A stretch of DNA of 64,000 nt from Streptomyces sp. NBC_01451. Its GTDB lineage: Bacteria > Actinomycetota > Actinomycetes > Streptomycetales > Streptomycetaceae. A program made the translations under genes and the position numbers. Of the stretch, positions 8,526 through 16,578 are shown in pieces. The notes under the pieces are model-generated. The model was not told the origin of the DNA. It saw only the letters and a program-made list of their open reading frames with translations, and ran no database searches. Position 1 is the stretch's first letter. The number at the start of each line of letters is the position of its first letter. The stretch is from NCBI RefSeq assembly GCF_036227485.1, contig NZ_CP109479.1, positions 806,001-870,000 on the forward strand, read 5' to 3'.

Positions 8526-10338
8526 GACCAGCCTCACCGAGCGGCTGCTGTTCGACTCCGGCGCGATCGACCGGCTCGGCAGTGTCGACGCCGGTGACAC
8601 CCGGACGGACGACGGCGCGATCGAGCGGCAGCGCGGGATCACCATCCGTTCGGCGGTCGCCGCGTTCACGGCCGGCGACACCCAGATCAACCTCATCGAC
8701 ACCCCGGGGCACTCCGACTTCGTCGCCGAGGTCGAACGCGCCCTGGAGGTCCTGGACGGCGCGGTGCTGCTGCTGTCCGCCGTGGAGGGCGTCCAGGCCC
8801 GGACGCGCGTGCTGATGAGGACCCTGCGGCGGCTCCGGCTGCCCACGCTGGTCTTCGTCAACAAGATCGACCGTGCGGGCGCCCGGTCCGAGGCCCTGCT
8901 CGCGGACGTCCGCCGCCGTCTGACCCCGCACATCGTTCCGCTCACCCACGTCGACGGCGTAGGCACTCCGGCCGCCCGCACCCGGCCCCGCCCCCTCACG
9001 GCCGGGGCCACGGCGGAGGCGATCGCCGAGGTCGATCCGGGCATTCTCGCGGCCCTCGTGGACGGCCCCGCGCCGACCCCGGACGACCTGGCGGAGGCCC
9101 TGGCCGCCCGCACCGCCGACGGCTCGCTCCACCCGCTCCTCTTCGGCTCCGCGCTGGGCGGCCAGGGCGTACCCGAACTCGTCGAGGCCCTGACCCGGCT
9201 GGTCCCCCGGCCCGCCCCTACCGGCGCGGACGCGGCCCCACGCGGCACGGTGTTCGCCGTACGCCCCGCACCGGGCGGCGGGCGGACGGCGTATCTGCGT
9301 CTGTACGAAGGTGAGGTGACGGAGCGTCAGCGGCTGACGTTCCTGCGGCGTGAGGCCGACGGCCGGACCACCGAGGTCCCCGGCCGGGTCACCGGCCTCG
9401 AAGTGATCGGCCGCCATGGCCCGCTGACCGCCGGGAACATCGCCGCGCTGACCGGCTTCGGCGCCGTCCGGGTCGGCGACCGCCTCGGCGAACTCACCAC
9501 CCGTTCCCCGCAGTTCGCGCCTCCGACCCTGGAGACCCTGGTCCGGGCCCGGCATCCGGAGCAGTCGGCGCGCCTGCGCTCCGCCCTGCTGACCCTGGCC
9601 GACCAGGACCCGCTGACCCACGCCCGGCCCGCTGCCGACGGCAGCACCTCGCTGCTGCTCTACGGCGAGGTGCAGAAGGAGGTCCTCGCCGCCACCCTCG
9701 CCCAGGACTTCGGCATCGACGCCGAGTTCGAACCGAGCCGCGTCCGGTTCCTGGAGCGGCCCGCGGGCACCGGCGAGGCGTACGAGGAGAACCCGTGGCT
9801 CGACGGCGCCCGCTGCTTCGCGACGGTCGGACTGCGCGTCGAGCCGGGGTCGCCCGGCTCGGGTGCGGTGTTCACGTACGACACCGAACTCGGCGCGCTC
9901 CCCCGCGCGTTCCACCAGGCGATCGAGGACTCCGTCCACACCGCTCTGCCGGCCGGCCCGCACGAGTGGCCGGTCACCGACTGCCGGGTCGTCCTCGTCC
10001 GCTCCGGGTTCGTCGGGCCGCTCAGCACCGCAGCGGACTTCCGGGCGCTCACTCCGGTGGTACTGCGCCGCGCTCTGGAGCGGGCCGGGACGCGGGTGTA
10101 CGAGCCGTACCACGCCTTCGAGTTGCAGATCCCGGCGAGCGCGCTGGCGCCGGTGACCGGTCTGCTCGCTTCCCTCGGCGCGGAGTTCGGCCGGACCACG
10201 GGGGGCGGCGCCTGCTGGCACCTCACCGGTGAGCTGGCGGCCCGCCGGGTGCGTGAGGCCGAACTGCGGTTGCCGGGGCTGACGCACGGCGAGGGAGTGT
10301 GGTGGTCGCGCGTCTCGGGCGACCGCGCACTCCGGTAA
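8443..10338 (+). CDS. Tetracycline-type ribosomal protection GTPase (Otr(A)/Tet(M)-like)
   Basis: 631-residue EF-G-like GTPase of the ribosomal protection family, which dislodges tetracyclines from the 30S A site. The N-terminus NIGILAHVDAGKTSLTERLL holds the P-loop (about residues 16-35). RQRGITIRSA is switch I, DTPGHSDF is G3 and VFVNKIDRAGA is G4. Domains II-V follow to a normal total length of about 640. The text is closest to Otr(A), the self-resistance protein of oxytetracycline producers, but no biosynthetic genes are near. The first 14 residues are an odd His/Thr/Pro-rich extension. The family also includes uncharacterised chromosomal members whose drug range is unknown. Confidence 0.9.
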   Translation: MHTLRTPHTQHTPYTLNIGILAHVDAGKTSLTERLLFDSGAIDRLGSVDAGDTRTDDGAIERQRGITIRSAVAAFTAGDTQINLIDTPGHSDFVAEVERALEVLDGAVLLLSAVEGVQARTRVLMRTLRRLRLPTLVFVNKIDRAGARSEALLADVRRRLTPHIVPLTHVDGVGTPAARTRPRPLTAGATAEAIAEVDPGILAALVDGPAPTPDDLAEALAARTADGSLHPLLFGSALGGQGVPELVEALTRLVPRPAPTGADAAPRGTVFAVRPAPGGGRTAYLRLYEGEVTERQRLTFLRREADGRTTEVPGRVTGLEVIGRHGPLTAGNIAALTGFGAVRVGDRLGELTTRSPQFAPPTLETLVRARHPEQSARLRSALLTLADQDPLTHARPAADGSTSLLLYGEVQKEVLAATLAQDFGIDAEFEPSRVRFLERPAGTGEAYEENPWLDGARCFATVGLRVEPGSPGSGAVFTYDTELGALPRAFHQAIEDSVHTALPAGPHEWPVTDCRVVLVRSGFVGPLSTAADFRALTPVVLRRALERAGTRVYEPYHAFELQIPASALAPVTGLLASLGAEFGRTTGGGACWHLTGELAARRVREAELRLPGLTHGEGVWWSRVSGDRALR

Positions 10339-10434
10339 GCCCCTCCCGATTGTTGCGATACGTCAACAGGACGGTCTGGCAGTGCATTTGGCGGGCATCC
10401 GGTTCAGTACGTAGGAAGAAGGAGGTCCGTCGCC

Positions 10435-11094
10435 ATGACGACGCCCATCAAGGCCGTGCGACGCATGCCCCTCTGGGCCAAGGTGCTCAGTGCCGTGGTG
10501 CTGGTGTTCGCGCTGCTGCTGGCCGGTCTCCGGCTGGCGGTGCTGCCGGGGCTGGGGGACATCTTCGGCGAGGAGACGCACGATCGTTCGGGACCCGTGC
10601 TCCTCGAATCCATCCAGGACATGAGCCGTTACGAAGCGGCGTCCGGCAACTTCCAGGTCGTCGTGGACCTGGAGAAGGACACCAAGTACCTGCCCGACGC
10701 GATCAAGGGCACCCGTGTGCTCTATGTGGGTGCCGGGACGGTCGACGCCTATGTCGATCTCGGCAAGGTCGCGAAGGACGACGTGACGGTCAACAAGGAC
10801 CGCACGTCCGCGACCCTCCGGCTGCCGCACGCGGCACTCGGCAAGCCCGCGCTGAACCCGGACCGCTCCTATGCGGTCTCCAAGCAGCGCGGCATCTTCG
10901 ACCGGATCACCGACCTCTTCTCCGACAACCCGAACGACGAACAGGCCGTCCAGAAGCTGGCGGCCCGGCACATCGGCGACGCGGCGAAGGAGAGCGAACT
11001 GACCGTGCGTGCCGAGCAGAACACGACCACCATGCTCAAGGGCCTGCTCGGCTCCCTCGGCTTCACGGACGTGAAGGTCACGTACGGGACCTGA
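10435..11094 (+). CDS. DUF4230 domain membrane-anchored protein
   Basis: 219 residues with one N-terminal membrane anchor (about residues 14-37) and an extracytoplasmic DUF4230 domain. The domain reads SIQDMSRYEAASGNFQVVVDLE, then a strand-rich stretch, and ends in the TMLKGLLGSLGFTDVKVTY helix-strand. The molecular function is unknown. Translation starts at ATG after a strong GAAGGAGG. A perfect 11-bp stem-loop lies just beyond the stop, so it is probably a monocistronic unit preceding the VanZ-like gene. Confidence 0.88.
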   Translation: MTTPIKAVRRMPLWAKVLSAVVLVFALLLAGLRLAVLPGLGDIFGEETHDRSGPVLLESIQDMSRYEAASGNFQVVVDLEKDTKYLPDAIKGTRVLYVGAGTVDAYVDLGKVAKDDVTVNKDRTSATLRLPHAALGKPALNPDRSYAVSKQRGIFDRITDLFSDNPNDEQAVQKLAARHIGDAAKESELTVRAEQNTTTMLKGLLGSLGFTDVKVTYGT

Positions 11095-11100
11095 GAGATG

Positions 11101-11136
11101 CCGGCCTGCCCGGGTCCTGGGATCGGGGCAGGCCGG
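11101..11136 (+). terminator. Strong stem-loop terminator after the DUF4230 gene
   Basis: CCGGCCTGCCC (11101-11111) and GGGCAGGCCGG (11126-11136) form a perfect 11-bp stem with a 14-base loop, starting 7 bases after the stop. There is no U-tract, as is common in high-GC actinobacteria. Confidence 0.7.
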
Positions 11137-11206
11137 AGCGGCATTCTCGGCCTGTTCGGGGGTAGCTGCCGTTGCACGGGGATCAGTTGAAGACCGGAGG
11201 ACGTTG

Positions 11207-11929
11207 ATGGCCCGATCAGCTCCGCGCACCCTCGCCGCGCGCCTGCGCCCGGCGAAGGCCGAGAGCAAGCCGCCCAGGATCCCGCCGAAGTCCCCACCCG
11301 AGTCCCCACCGAGGTCCACACCCAAGTCTCCCAAGTCGCCCAAGGGACCGAAAGGTTCGAAGGGGGCGAAGGGGTCGTCGGGGTTCTCCTCGAAGTTCTC
11401 GTCGAAGATCCGGAGGAACCCGAAGGCCGCTCCGGACCCGGCGCCCGAGCAGGTCCGGCCGAAGCGTCGGCCGTTCGCCTTCCTGGCCCGGGTGCTGACG
11501 GTTCTGTGCGCCTTCGTGTTCATGGTGGCGTTCGCCGTGATCCTGGCCAGGCTGACACTTGAGCCGTCCCCGGCGTCCGTGGCACTGACCCACACCAATT
11601 TCCATCCGGGCCGCTCGCTGCGCGCCTACCTCGACCAGCCCGAAATGCGGGACGCCATCCGGCAGATCGGCGGAAACCTGCTGCTCGGCGTGCCCTTCGG
11701 CATCCTGATGCCCGTCATCGCGCCCCGGACCCGGGGAGTCCTGCGCGTGGTGTTCCTGACCGCCATCGTCATGCTCATGGTCGAGGTGGCCCAGGGCGCG
11801 ATGATCACAGGCCGCGCCTTCGACATCGACGACGTCATCCTCAACACGACGGGCGCGCTGATCGGTTACCTGCTCCTCGGCCGTCGACTCAGCCGCGCGG
11901 TGCACGCGCCGAAGCGGCAGAAGGCATAG
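11207..11929 (+). CDS. VanZ-like membrane protein with basic Ser/Pro/Lys-rich N-terminus
   Basis: 240 residues. The first ~85 are low-complexity and cationic, with SPP, SPK and GPKGSKGAKG runs. After them come a membrane segment (about 88-110) and a VanZ-like domain with further hydrophobic helices (about 150-175, 180-200 and 208-226). The DIDDVILNTTGALIGYLL motif is the best family signature. VanZ proteins are linked to low-level teicoplanin tolerance, but most homologues have no tested role. The ATG at 11207 follows GGAGG by 6 bases. The disordered tail probably lies in the cytoplasm, where it could bind nucleic acid or acidic lipid (inference). Confidence 0.85.
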   Translation: MARSAPRTLAARLRPAKAESKPPRIPPKSPPESPPRSTPKSPKSPKGPKGSKGAKGSSGFSSKFSSKIRRNPKAAPDPAPEQVRPKRRPFAFLARVLTVLCAFVFMVAFAVILARLTLEPSPASVALTHTNFHPGRSLRAYLDQPEMRDAIRQIGGNLLLGVPFGILMPVIAPRTRGVLRVVFLTAIVMLMVEVAQGAMITGRAFDIDDVILNTTGALIGYLLLGRRLSRAVHAPKRQKA

Positions 11930-11942
11930 CCCGCCGGGCCGG

Positions 11943-12182
11943 CTACCCCGGCCTCGTCCAGGTGAGTTTGTCGCCGCCGACCCAGCGGACCGTGTCCGGA
12001 TCGTCGAGATCATGGACCGTGATGCCGGCCGAGGCGGCGACCCTCAGCACGTCGGTGAGCGTCCGCGCCGCTCCGGCCACCTCACCGTCGATCTCCACGA
12101 TCCGGAACGGCGGGACGCCCGGCTGTACCCCGAGCACCATGATCCGCGGATGGGACATGTAGGGGCTCGCTATTTCGGTCAT
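11943..12182 (-). CDS. Conserved small hypothetical protein (79 aa)
   Basis: 79 residues with no recognised domain, signal peptide or membrane segment. The text is compatible with a small alpha/beta protein: a hydrophobic strand IMVLGVQPGVPPFRIVEIDGE is followed by a helix TLTDVLRVAASAGI and an acidic DLDDPDTVRWVGG segment. It has normal codon use and starts at ATG 12182. It is convergent with the VanZ-like gene and divergent from the PHP gene. The function is unknown. Confidence 0.6.
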   Translation of the reverse strand: MTEIASPYMSHPRIMVLGVQPGVPPFRIVEIDGEVAGAARTLTDVLRVAASAGITVHDLDDPDTVRWVGGDKLTWTRPG

Positions 12183-12338
12183 GCATCGAGCGTAGAGCGA
12201 ATCCGGCCATCATGTACCGGCCAGGAATAGTTCCGGAACGCCTGCCTCGCCCCCTCCATACCCTCCACACGTCCGCTCCTCGGCATCTCCGTGGTGCGGA
12301 CCCGCCGAGCCCGCGCGACGCTGGAGGCGGAGGTGACG

Positions 12339-13487
12339 ATGGTCATGGCGATGGATCCCGTGGAGGCGCTGGACCGGATCGCCTTCCTGCTGGAGCGCTC
12401 CCTGGCGCCCACGTATCGCGTACGGGCGTTCCGAACCGCGATCGGCGTGCTGGCGGAGCTGTCCCCGGACGAGATACGGCAGCGGTCCGGCACCGGCACG
12501 CTGGAGTCCCTCAAAGGCATCGGCCCGAAGACCGCGCAGGTGGTGCGGGAGGCGCTGGCCGGGCAGGTGCCCGCCTACCTGGAGAAGCTGGAGCGCGAGC
12601 AGGGGGTGGCCCCGCCTGTCCGGGACGGGGAGCGGCTGCGGGCGCTGCTGCGCGGGGACTGCCACCTGCACTCCGACTGGTCCGACGGCGGCAGCCCGGT
12701 CGAGGAGATGGGCCGCACGGCGGCGCGGCTCGGGCACGAGTGGGCCGTGCTCACGGATCACTCACCGCGTCTCACGGTGGCGCGAGGCCTGTCCGCGGAG
12801 CGGTTGCGCGAGCAGTTGGCCCTGGTCGGGGAACTGAACACGACCTGGGCACCGTTCAGACTGCTGACCGGCATCGAGTGCGACATCCTCGACGACGGCT
12901 CCCTGGACCAGGACCCGGAGCTGCTGGACCTGCTGGACGTGGTCGTGGTGTCCGTGCACTCCAGGCTGCGCATGGACGCGCGCGCGATGACCCGCCGGAT
13001 GGTGTCCGCCGTACGCGATCCGCGCTCGGACGTGCTCGGGCACTGCACCGGGCGGCTGCTCGTCGGGCCCGAGCCGCGGGGTGGCGGTGGCGGGCGGGGA
13101 GAGCGGGGCGGGGGCCGTACACGGCCGGAGTCGGAGTTCGACGCGGACGCGGTGTTCGCCGCGTGTGCCGAGACGGGCACGGCCGTGGAGATCAACAGCC
13201 GGCCGGAGCGGCTCGACCCGCCGCGCCGGCTGCTGCGGCGGGCCGTGGCGGCGGGCGTGCTGTTCTCCATCGACACCGACGCGCACGCGCCCGGCCAGCT
13301 GGACTGGCAGATCCACGGGTGCGCCCGCGCCGAGGAGTGCGGTGTACCGGCCGAGCGGGTGGTCACGACCTGGCCGGTGGACGATCTGCTGGCCTGGACG
13401 CGGGAGCGCAGGCTGCCGCCGGACCTCGGGACGCGCCTCGGAGAGGGCCACGGGGATGGTCTCGGGGAGGACGGCGGCGCGGCTTGA
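12339..13487 (+). CDS. PHP-domain protein with N-terminal Pol X-like helix-hairpin-helix region
   Basis: 382 residues. The first ~90 match the helical domain of family X DNA polymerases: YRVRAFRTAIGVLAEL, then the LKGIGPKTAQVVREAL hairpin. The polymerase palm is missing, and a PHP phosphoesterase domain follows directly. Its metal-binding motifs are visible: RGDCHLHSDWSDG, VLTDHSP, LLTGIECDIL, VVVSVHSRL, VLGHCTGR and SIDTDAHAP. It is therefore probably a metal-dependent phosphoesterase or 3'-5' exonuclease acting on DNA ends. A Gly/Arg-rich insert (GGGGGRGERGGGR) interrupts the PHP domain. The ATG at 12339 follows GGAGG by 5 bases. Confidence 0.85.
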   Translation: MVMAMDPVEALDRIAFLLERSLAPTYRVRAFRTAIGVLAELSPDEIRQRSGTGTLESLKGIGPKTAQVVREALAGQVPAYLEKLEREQGVAPPVRDGERLRALLRGDCHLHSDWSDGGSPVEEMGRTAARLGHEWAVLTDHSPRLTVARGLSAERLREQLALVGELNTTWAPFRLLTGIECDILDDGSLDQDPELLDLLDVVVVSVHSRLRMDARAMTRRMVSAVRDPRSDVLGHCTGRLLVGPEPRGGGGGRGERGGGRTRPESEFDADAVFAACAETGTAVEINSRPERLDPPRRLLRRAVAAGVLFSIDTDAHAPGQLDWQIHGCARAEECGVPAERVVTTWPVDDLLAWTRERRLPPDLGTRLGEGHGDGLGEDGGAA

Positions 13488-13514
13488 CTTCGAGAGCACT
13501 CCAATTCGTAGCGT
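13484..13514 (+). promoter_or_regulatory. MerR-type promoter for a probably leaderless SDR transcript
   Basis: TTGACT (13484-13489) and TAGCGT (13509-13514) are separated by 19 bp, the long spacer typical of MerR/SoxR-controlled promoters. Inside the spacer, ACTTCGAG and CTCCAATT form an imperfect inverted repeat (6 of 8 pairs) around AGCA. The expected start of transcription falls at about 13521-13522, on the ATG itself, so the mRNA is probably leaderless. No MerR gene is in the window. Confidence 0.6.
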
Positions 13515-13521
13515 GCCGCGC

Positions 13522-14484
13522 ATGACCACCGCACAGCACAAGATCGGCTCGGGCTTCGACGCCCGGAGCACCGCCGACGACGTCCTCGCGGGCATCGACC
13601 TCTCCGGGCGGCTCGCGCTCGTCACGGGCGGCTACTCGGGCCTGGGCCTGGAGACGACCCGGGCGCTCACCAGGGCGGGCGCCCGGGTCGTCGTTCCCGC
13701 CCGCCGCCCGGAGACCGCCCGGGAAGCGCTGGCCGATGTCGAGGGCGTCGAGGTGGACGCGCTGGACCTCGGCGACCTGGAGAGCGTGCGCGCCTTCGCC
13801 GACCGCTTCCTCGCCTCCGGACGCGTCCTCGACATCGTGATCGACAACGCCGGGATCATGGCCTGCCCCGAGACCCGGGTCGGACCCGGCTGGGAGGCCC
13901 AGTTCGCGACGAACCACCTCGGCCACTTCGCGCTCGTCAACCGGCTGTGGCCGGCCATCGAGCCCGGCGGCGCCCGCGTCGTCTCCGTCTCCTCGCGCGG
14001 CCACCACTTCGCCGGCATCCGCTGGGACGACGTGCACTGGCAGCGCGGCTACGACAAGTGGGAGGCGTACGGCCAGGCCAAGACGGCGAACGTCCTGTTC
14101 GCCGTCCACCTGGACAGGCTCGGCCGCGACAAGGGCGTACGCGCCTTCTCGCTCCACCCCGGCGCCATCTTCACCCCGCTCCAGCGCCACATCCCCGTCG
14201 CCGAGCAGATCGAGCGCGGCTGGCGGGACGCCGAGGGCAACCTGGCCGACCTGGCGGGCGTCAAGACACCCGAGCAGGGGGCTGCCACCCAGGTCTGGGC
14301 CGCGACCTCCCCGCAGCTGGCCGGTATGGGCGGCGTGTACTGCGAGGACTGCGACATCGCCGAGCCCGCCTCGGCGGGCGACGAGCGCAGCGGCGTACGG
14401 GACTACGCGGTCGACGCCGAGCAGGCGGCGCGCCTGTGGGAGCTGTCGGCCCGGCTGACCGGGGTGGACGCGTTCGTGGTCTAA
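13522..14484 (+). CDS. Short-chain dehydrogenase/reductase (retinol-dehydrogenase-like)
   Basis: 320-residue classical-to-extended SDR. The cofactor motif TGGYSGLG lies near residue 33. NNAG appears as DNAGIM, the catalytic Ser is in VSVSSRGHH, and the active-site motif YGQAK (YxxxK) is present, so it should be an active NAD(P)-dependent oxidoreductase. The substrate is unknown. The frame stays open far upstream inside the PHP gene, but the ATG at 13522 (MTTAQHKIGSGF) is the start because a 19-bp-spacer promoter ends just before it. It has no Shine-Dalgarno, consistent with leaderless translation. Confidence 0.9.
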   Translation: MTTAQHKIGSGFDARSTADDVLAGIDLSGRLALVTGGYSGLGLETTRALTRAGARVVVPARRPETAREALADVEGVEVDALDLGDLESVRAFADRFLASGRVLDIVIDNAGIMACPETRVGPGWEAQFATNHLGHFALVNRLWPAIEPGGARVVSVSSRGHHFAGIRWDDVHWQRGYDKWEAYGQAKTANVLFAVHLDRLGRDKGVRAFSLHPGAIFTPLQRHIPVAEQIERGWRDAEGNLADLAGVKTPEQGAATQVWAATSPQLAGMGGVYCEDCDIAEPASAGDERSGVRDYAVDAEQAARLWELSARLTGVDAFVV

Positions 14485-14545
14485 CCACTGGGCCGCTCGG
14501 CGGCTGAACCACTGGGTGGCTCAGCCACTGGGCCGCTCGACCACC

Positions 14546-14625
14546 GGGCCGCTGGGCCGCTGGGCCGCTGGGCCGCTGGGCCGCTGGGCCGCTGGGCCGC
14601 TGGGCCGCTGGGCCGCTGGGCCGCT
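14546..14625. repeat. Tandem 8-bp repeat GGGCCGCT, 10 copies
   Basis: Ten perfect head-to-tail copies of GGGCCGCT run from 14546 to 14625. They sit in the 334-bp gap between the ends of two convergent genes. The flanks (14485-14545, 14626-14744) are degenerate variants of the same unit (CACTGGG, GGCTGA, CCACTCGG). Unit number is likely to vary between strains by slippage. No real gene is seen in the gap; short ORFs through it (for example 14516-14698) only reflect a 24-base period free of stops. Confidence 0.9.
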
Positions 14626-14744
14626 GGCCACAGGATGGCTCAGCCACTCGGTCACTGAACCAGTCGACCACAGGGTGGCCCGGCCACTCGGTCACTGAAC
14701 CACTGGGTAGCTGAGCCACTCGGCCGCTGATCCACTGAGTGGCT

Positions 14745-14816
14745 CAGCCACCCAGCCACCGAGCCACCCAGCCACCCAGCCACCCAGCCACCCAGCCACC
14801 CAGCCACCCAGCCACC
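14745..14816. repeat. Tandem 8-bp repeat CAGCCACC, 9 copies
   Basis: Nine head-to-tail copies of CAGCCACC (one starts with G) run up to 3 bp before the stop of the VanX-like gene. Read on the other strand the unit is GGTGGCTG, close to the GGGCCGCT/GGGTGGCT units on the left. The two arrays can therefore fold into a long imperfect hairpin, a plausible two-way terminator between the convergent genes. Confidence 0.85.
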
Positions 14817-14818
14817 GA

Positions 14819-15481
14819 TCAGGATGATCCCGCGTCGAGTTCCGCGGGGCCGTACAGCGCGGCGGGGGCGCCGGTGGTCAGGGCCCAGTAGCGGTCGCCG
14901 TACGACCAGTGCCACCACTCCGTGGGGTAGTTCACCAGTCCGGCCTCGCTCAGGGCCTTCCCGAGGATCTCCCGGTGTGCGCGGGCCTCGACGCCGATGT
15001 TGTCGGCGTGGGTGTAGCAGGCGCCCGCGCTGTCCTCGGGGTTCGCGTTCATGGCGGTACCCAGGTCGAGTTCGTTGCCGTCGGCGTCGGCGAGGGTCAG
15101 GTCGACGGCTGCGCCCGCGCTGTGCGGGGCGATCTCGGGCGGGGAGACATAGCGGCTGGCGGCGGAGCGGAGCCGGTCGGCGGGCCAGTCCGGGTGCTGG
15201 GCCAGCAGTTCGGCGGAGTACCCCTCGAAGTAGCGGCGTTGCAGGGCGGGCGGCCGGTAGCCCTCGACGAACAGCAGCCGAATGCCGTCGGGGAGCAGCG
15301 TCTGCGCGTCGAGCAGCCGGGCGAGGACGCCCTGACGCAGGCGGAACTGGGCGCCGCCGGACTCCCGTTGCTGCCGGTCGTCGGTGAGCAGGGCGCCTCG
15401 CACCTCCACCAGACGCTCCCCGCACTCCGAGACGGGTACGGCGGCCACCTTCGCGTCGGACATCAGGATGATCTCACTCAT
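14819..15481 (-). CDS. M15 family D-Ala-D-Ala dipeptidase (VanX-like)
   Basis: 220-residue zinc peptidase of the VanX/DdpX family, which hydrolyses the D-Ala-D-Ala dipeptide. Visible motifs are EGYRPPALQ (the transition-state arginine), APHSAGAAVDLTL (zinc-binding His and Asp), and YPTEWWHWSYGD (catalytic Glu and third zinc ligand His). No signal peptide is seen, so it acts in the cytoplasm. No vanH or vanA neighbour is present, so glycopeptide resistance is not implied; recycling of D-Ala-D-Ala is as likely. The ATG at 15481 (MSEIILMSD) is preferred to upstream codons. It is 38 bp downstream of the APH-like gene, probably in one operon. Confidence 0.88.
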   Translation of the reverse strand: MSEIILMSDAKVAAVPVSECGERLVEVRGALLTDDRQQRESGGAQFRLRQGVLARLLDAQTLLPDGIRLLFVEGYRPPALQRRYFEGYSAELLAQHPDWPADRLRSAASRYVSPPEIAPHSAGAAVDLTLADADGNELDLGTAMNANPEDSAGACYTHADNIGVEARAHREILGKALSEAGLVNYPTEWWHWSYGDRYWALTTGAPAALYGPAELDAGSS

Positions 15482-15519
15482 GGCAGGATCATCTCCCGGT
15501 TCCCGCCGCCGGTGATCAC

Positions 15520-16491
15520 CTAGCACGGGCGGTGCGCGGGCGGGAGATCGTCCAACGCGCCCACCAGCGCGGGCCCCACCACCTCCCGCGTCCACTTCAC
15601 GCGCTCCTCCCCCACAGCCCGGGGCACCGTCTCGGTGAGCATGATCAGGTACAGGTAGGCGCGGTACAGAGCGAGTCGTCGGCAGGTCGGCTCGTCGAAC
15701 TCGACGCGTCCTCCGGCTTCCTGATAGCCCCTCAGGAATGCTTCGTCGCCCCTGATGTCCCCCAGCAGTGCCAGTGACACGAAGTCGGCCACCGGGTCGC
15801 CCCAGAACATGCGCTCGCCGTCGATGAGGCCGCCGAGCCGGGGCACGGCCGCCGAACGGTCCACCAGGATGTTCCCCTGCCAGAGATCGAAGTGGACCAA
15901 CCGGGGAACGGTGACCTCGTCAAGGGTGTCGTAGGCGGCGCGGACGGTACGGGCCACCTCGTCCACCGGGACCGGCAGCCACGCGTCGTAGCGAACGGCG
16001 TCGTCGAGCACGGCGTCGAGCATCGCCGTGAAGGCCGTACGCCAGTCGGGGGCGAGTGGCCCGAGGGCGCCGGAGGGGTAGCCGAAGGCGGGCCCGGTGA
16101 CCTGGTGCAGTCGGGCCACCAGGCCGCCCAGTTCCCCCCTCAGCAGGGCCCGCTCGGCGCCGGTCGTTGAGTCGTCCCACGGGTCGCCCGGGCAGGCGGT
16201 CATCAGCAGGTGCCCGTCCCCGGCGGTCACGACACTCGGCGCCGGTACGCCGACCGTGTCGGCGGCACGATAGAACTCCGCCTCGGACAGAAGCAGTTGG
16301 GACTCGTGGCGCAGCCCCGGCACGGTGTTCGGCGGTGGGATCTTCAGGACGTACCTGCCGCCGTCGACCAGCCGGAGTTCCTCGACGGTGTTGTACGTCC
16401 CGCCGGTGAGCGGACGGCAGTCCGCGAGGTGGTCCGGGGGCAGCCCCGCCGACACGAGGACCTGCCTGGCCCGCTCCCACGAATCGCTCAC
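15520..16491 (-). CDS. Aminoglycoside phosphotransferase (APH) family kinase
   Basis: 323-residue small-molecule kinase with the APH/choline-kinase fold. The N-lobe has LTGGTYNTVEELRLVDGGRYVLKI, with the ATP-binding Lys. The catalytic loop is LVHFDLWQGNILV (Brenner-like H-x-D-x5-N), and the metal-binding Asp is in LGGLIDGERMFWGDPVADF. Members phosphorylate aminoglycosides, macrolides, homoserine or other hydroxylated compounds; the substrate here is unknown. The GTG at 16491, 7 bases after GGGGAGG, is preferred to an upstream ATG. It is probably co-transcribed with the VanX-like gene. Confidence 0.88.
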   Translation of the reverse strand: MSDSWERARQVLVSAGLPPDHLADCRPLTGGTYNTVEELRLVDGGRYVLKIPPPNTVPGLRHESQLLLSEAEFYRAADTVGVPAPSVVTAGDGHLLMTACPGDPWDDSTTGAERALLRGELGGLVARLHQVTGPAFGYPSGALGPLAPDWRTAFTAMLDAVLDDAVRYDAWLPVPVDEVARTVRAAYDTLDEVTVPRLVHFDLWQGNILVDRSAAVPRLGGLIDGERMFWGDPVADFVSLALLGDIRGDEAFLRGYQEAGGRVEFDEPTCRRLALYRAYLYLIMLTETVPRAVGEERVKWTREVVGPALVGALDDLPPAHRPC

Positions 16492-16578
16492 CGTCCGTGC
16501 CTCCCCTGCCTCGACCGGCCGCGTCCGCAAGCTGCGTGCGGCACCGTAACAGGGTACGAAAGGCGCTGTCGGCCGCCC

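Noticed and set aside
8416..10287. 623-codon open frame on the minus strand
   Set aside because: It is antisense to the ribosomal protection GTPase, whose motifs are unmistakable.
14516..14698. 60-codon ORF with an 8-residue repeat (GPLGRWAA)
   Set aside because: It is only a translation of the 8-bp tandem repeat (24-base period without stops); no ribosome-binding site.
14546..14816. Possible CRISPR array
   Set aside because: The units are 8 bp, head to tail, with no unique spacers.
14819..15481. Glycopeptide resistance cluster
   Set aside because: Only a VanX-like gene here and a VanZ-like gene 3 kb away; no vanRS, vanH or ligase, so no cluster is claimed.
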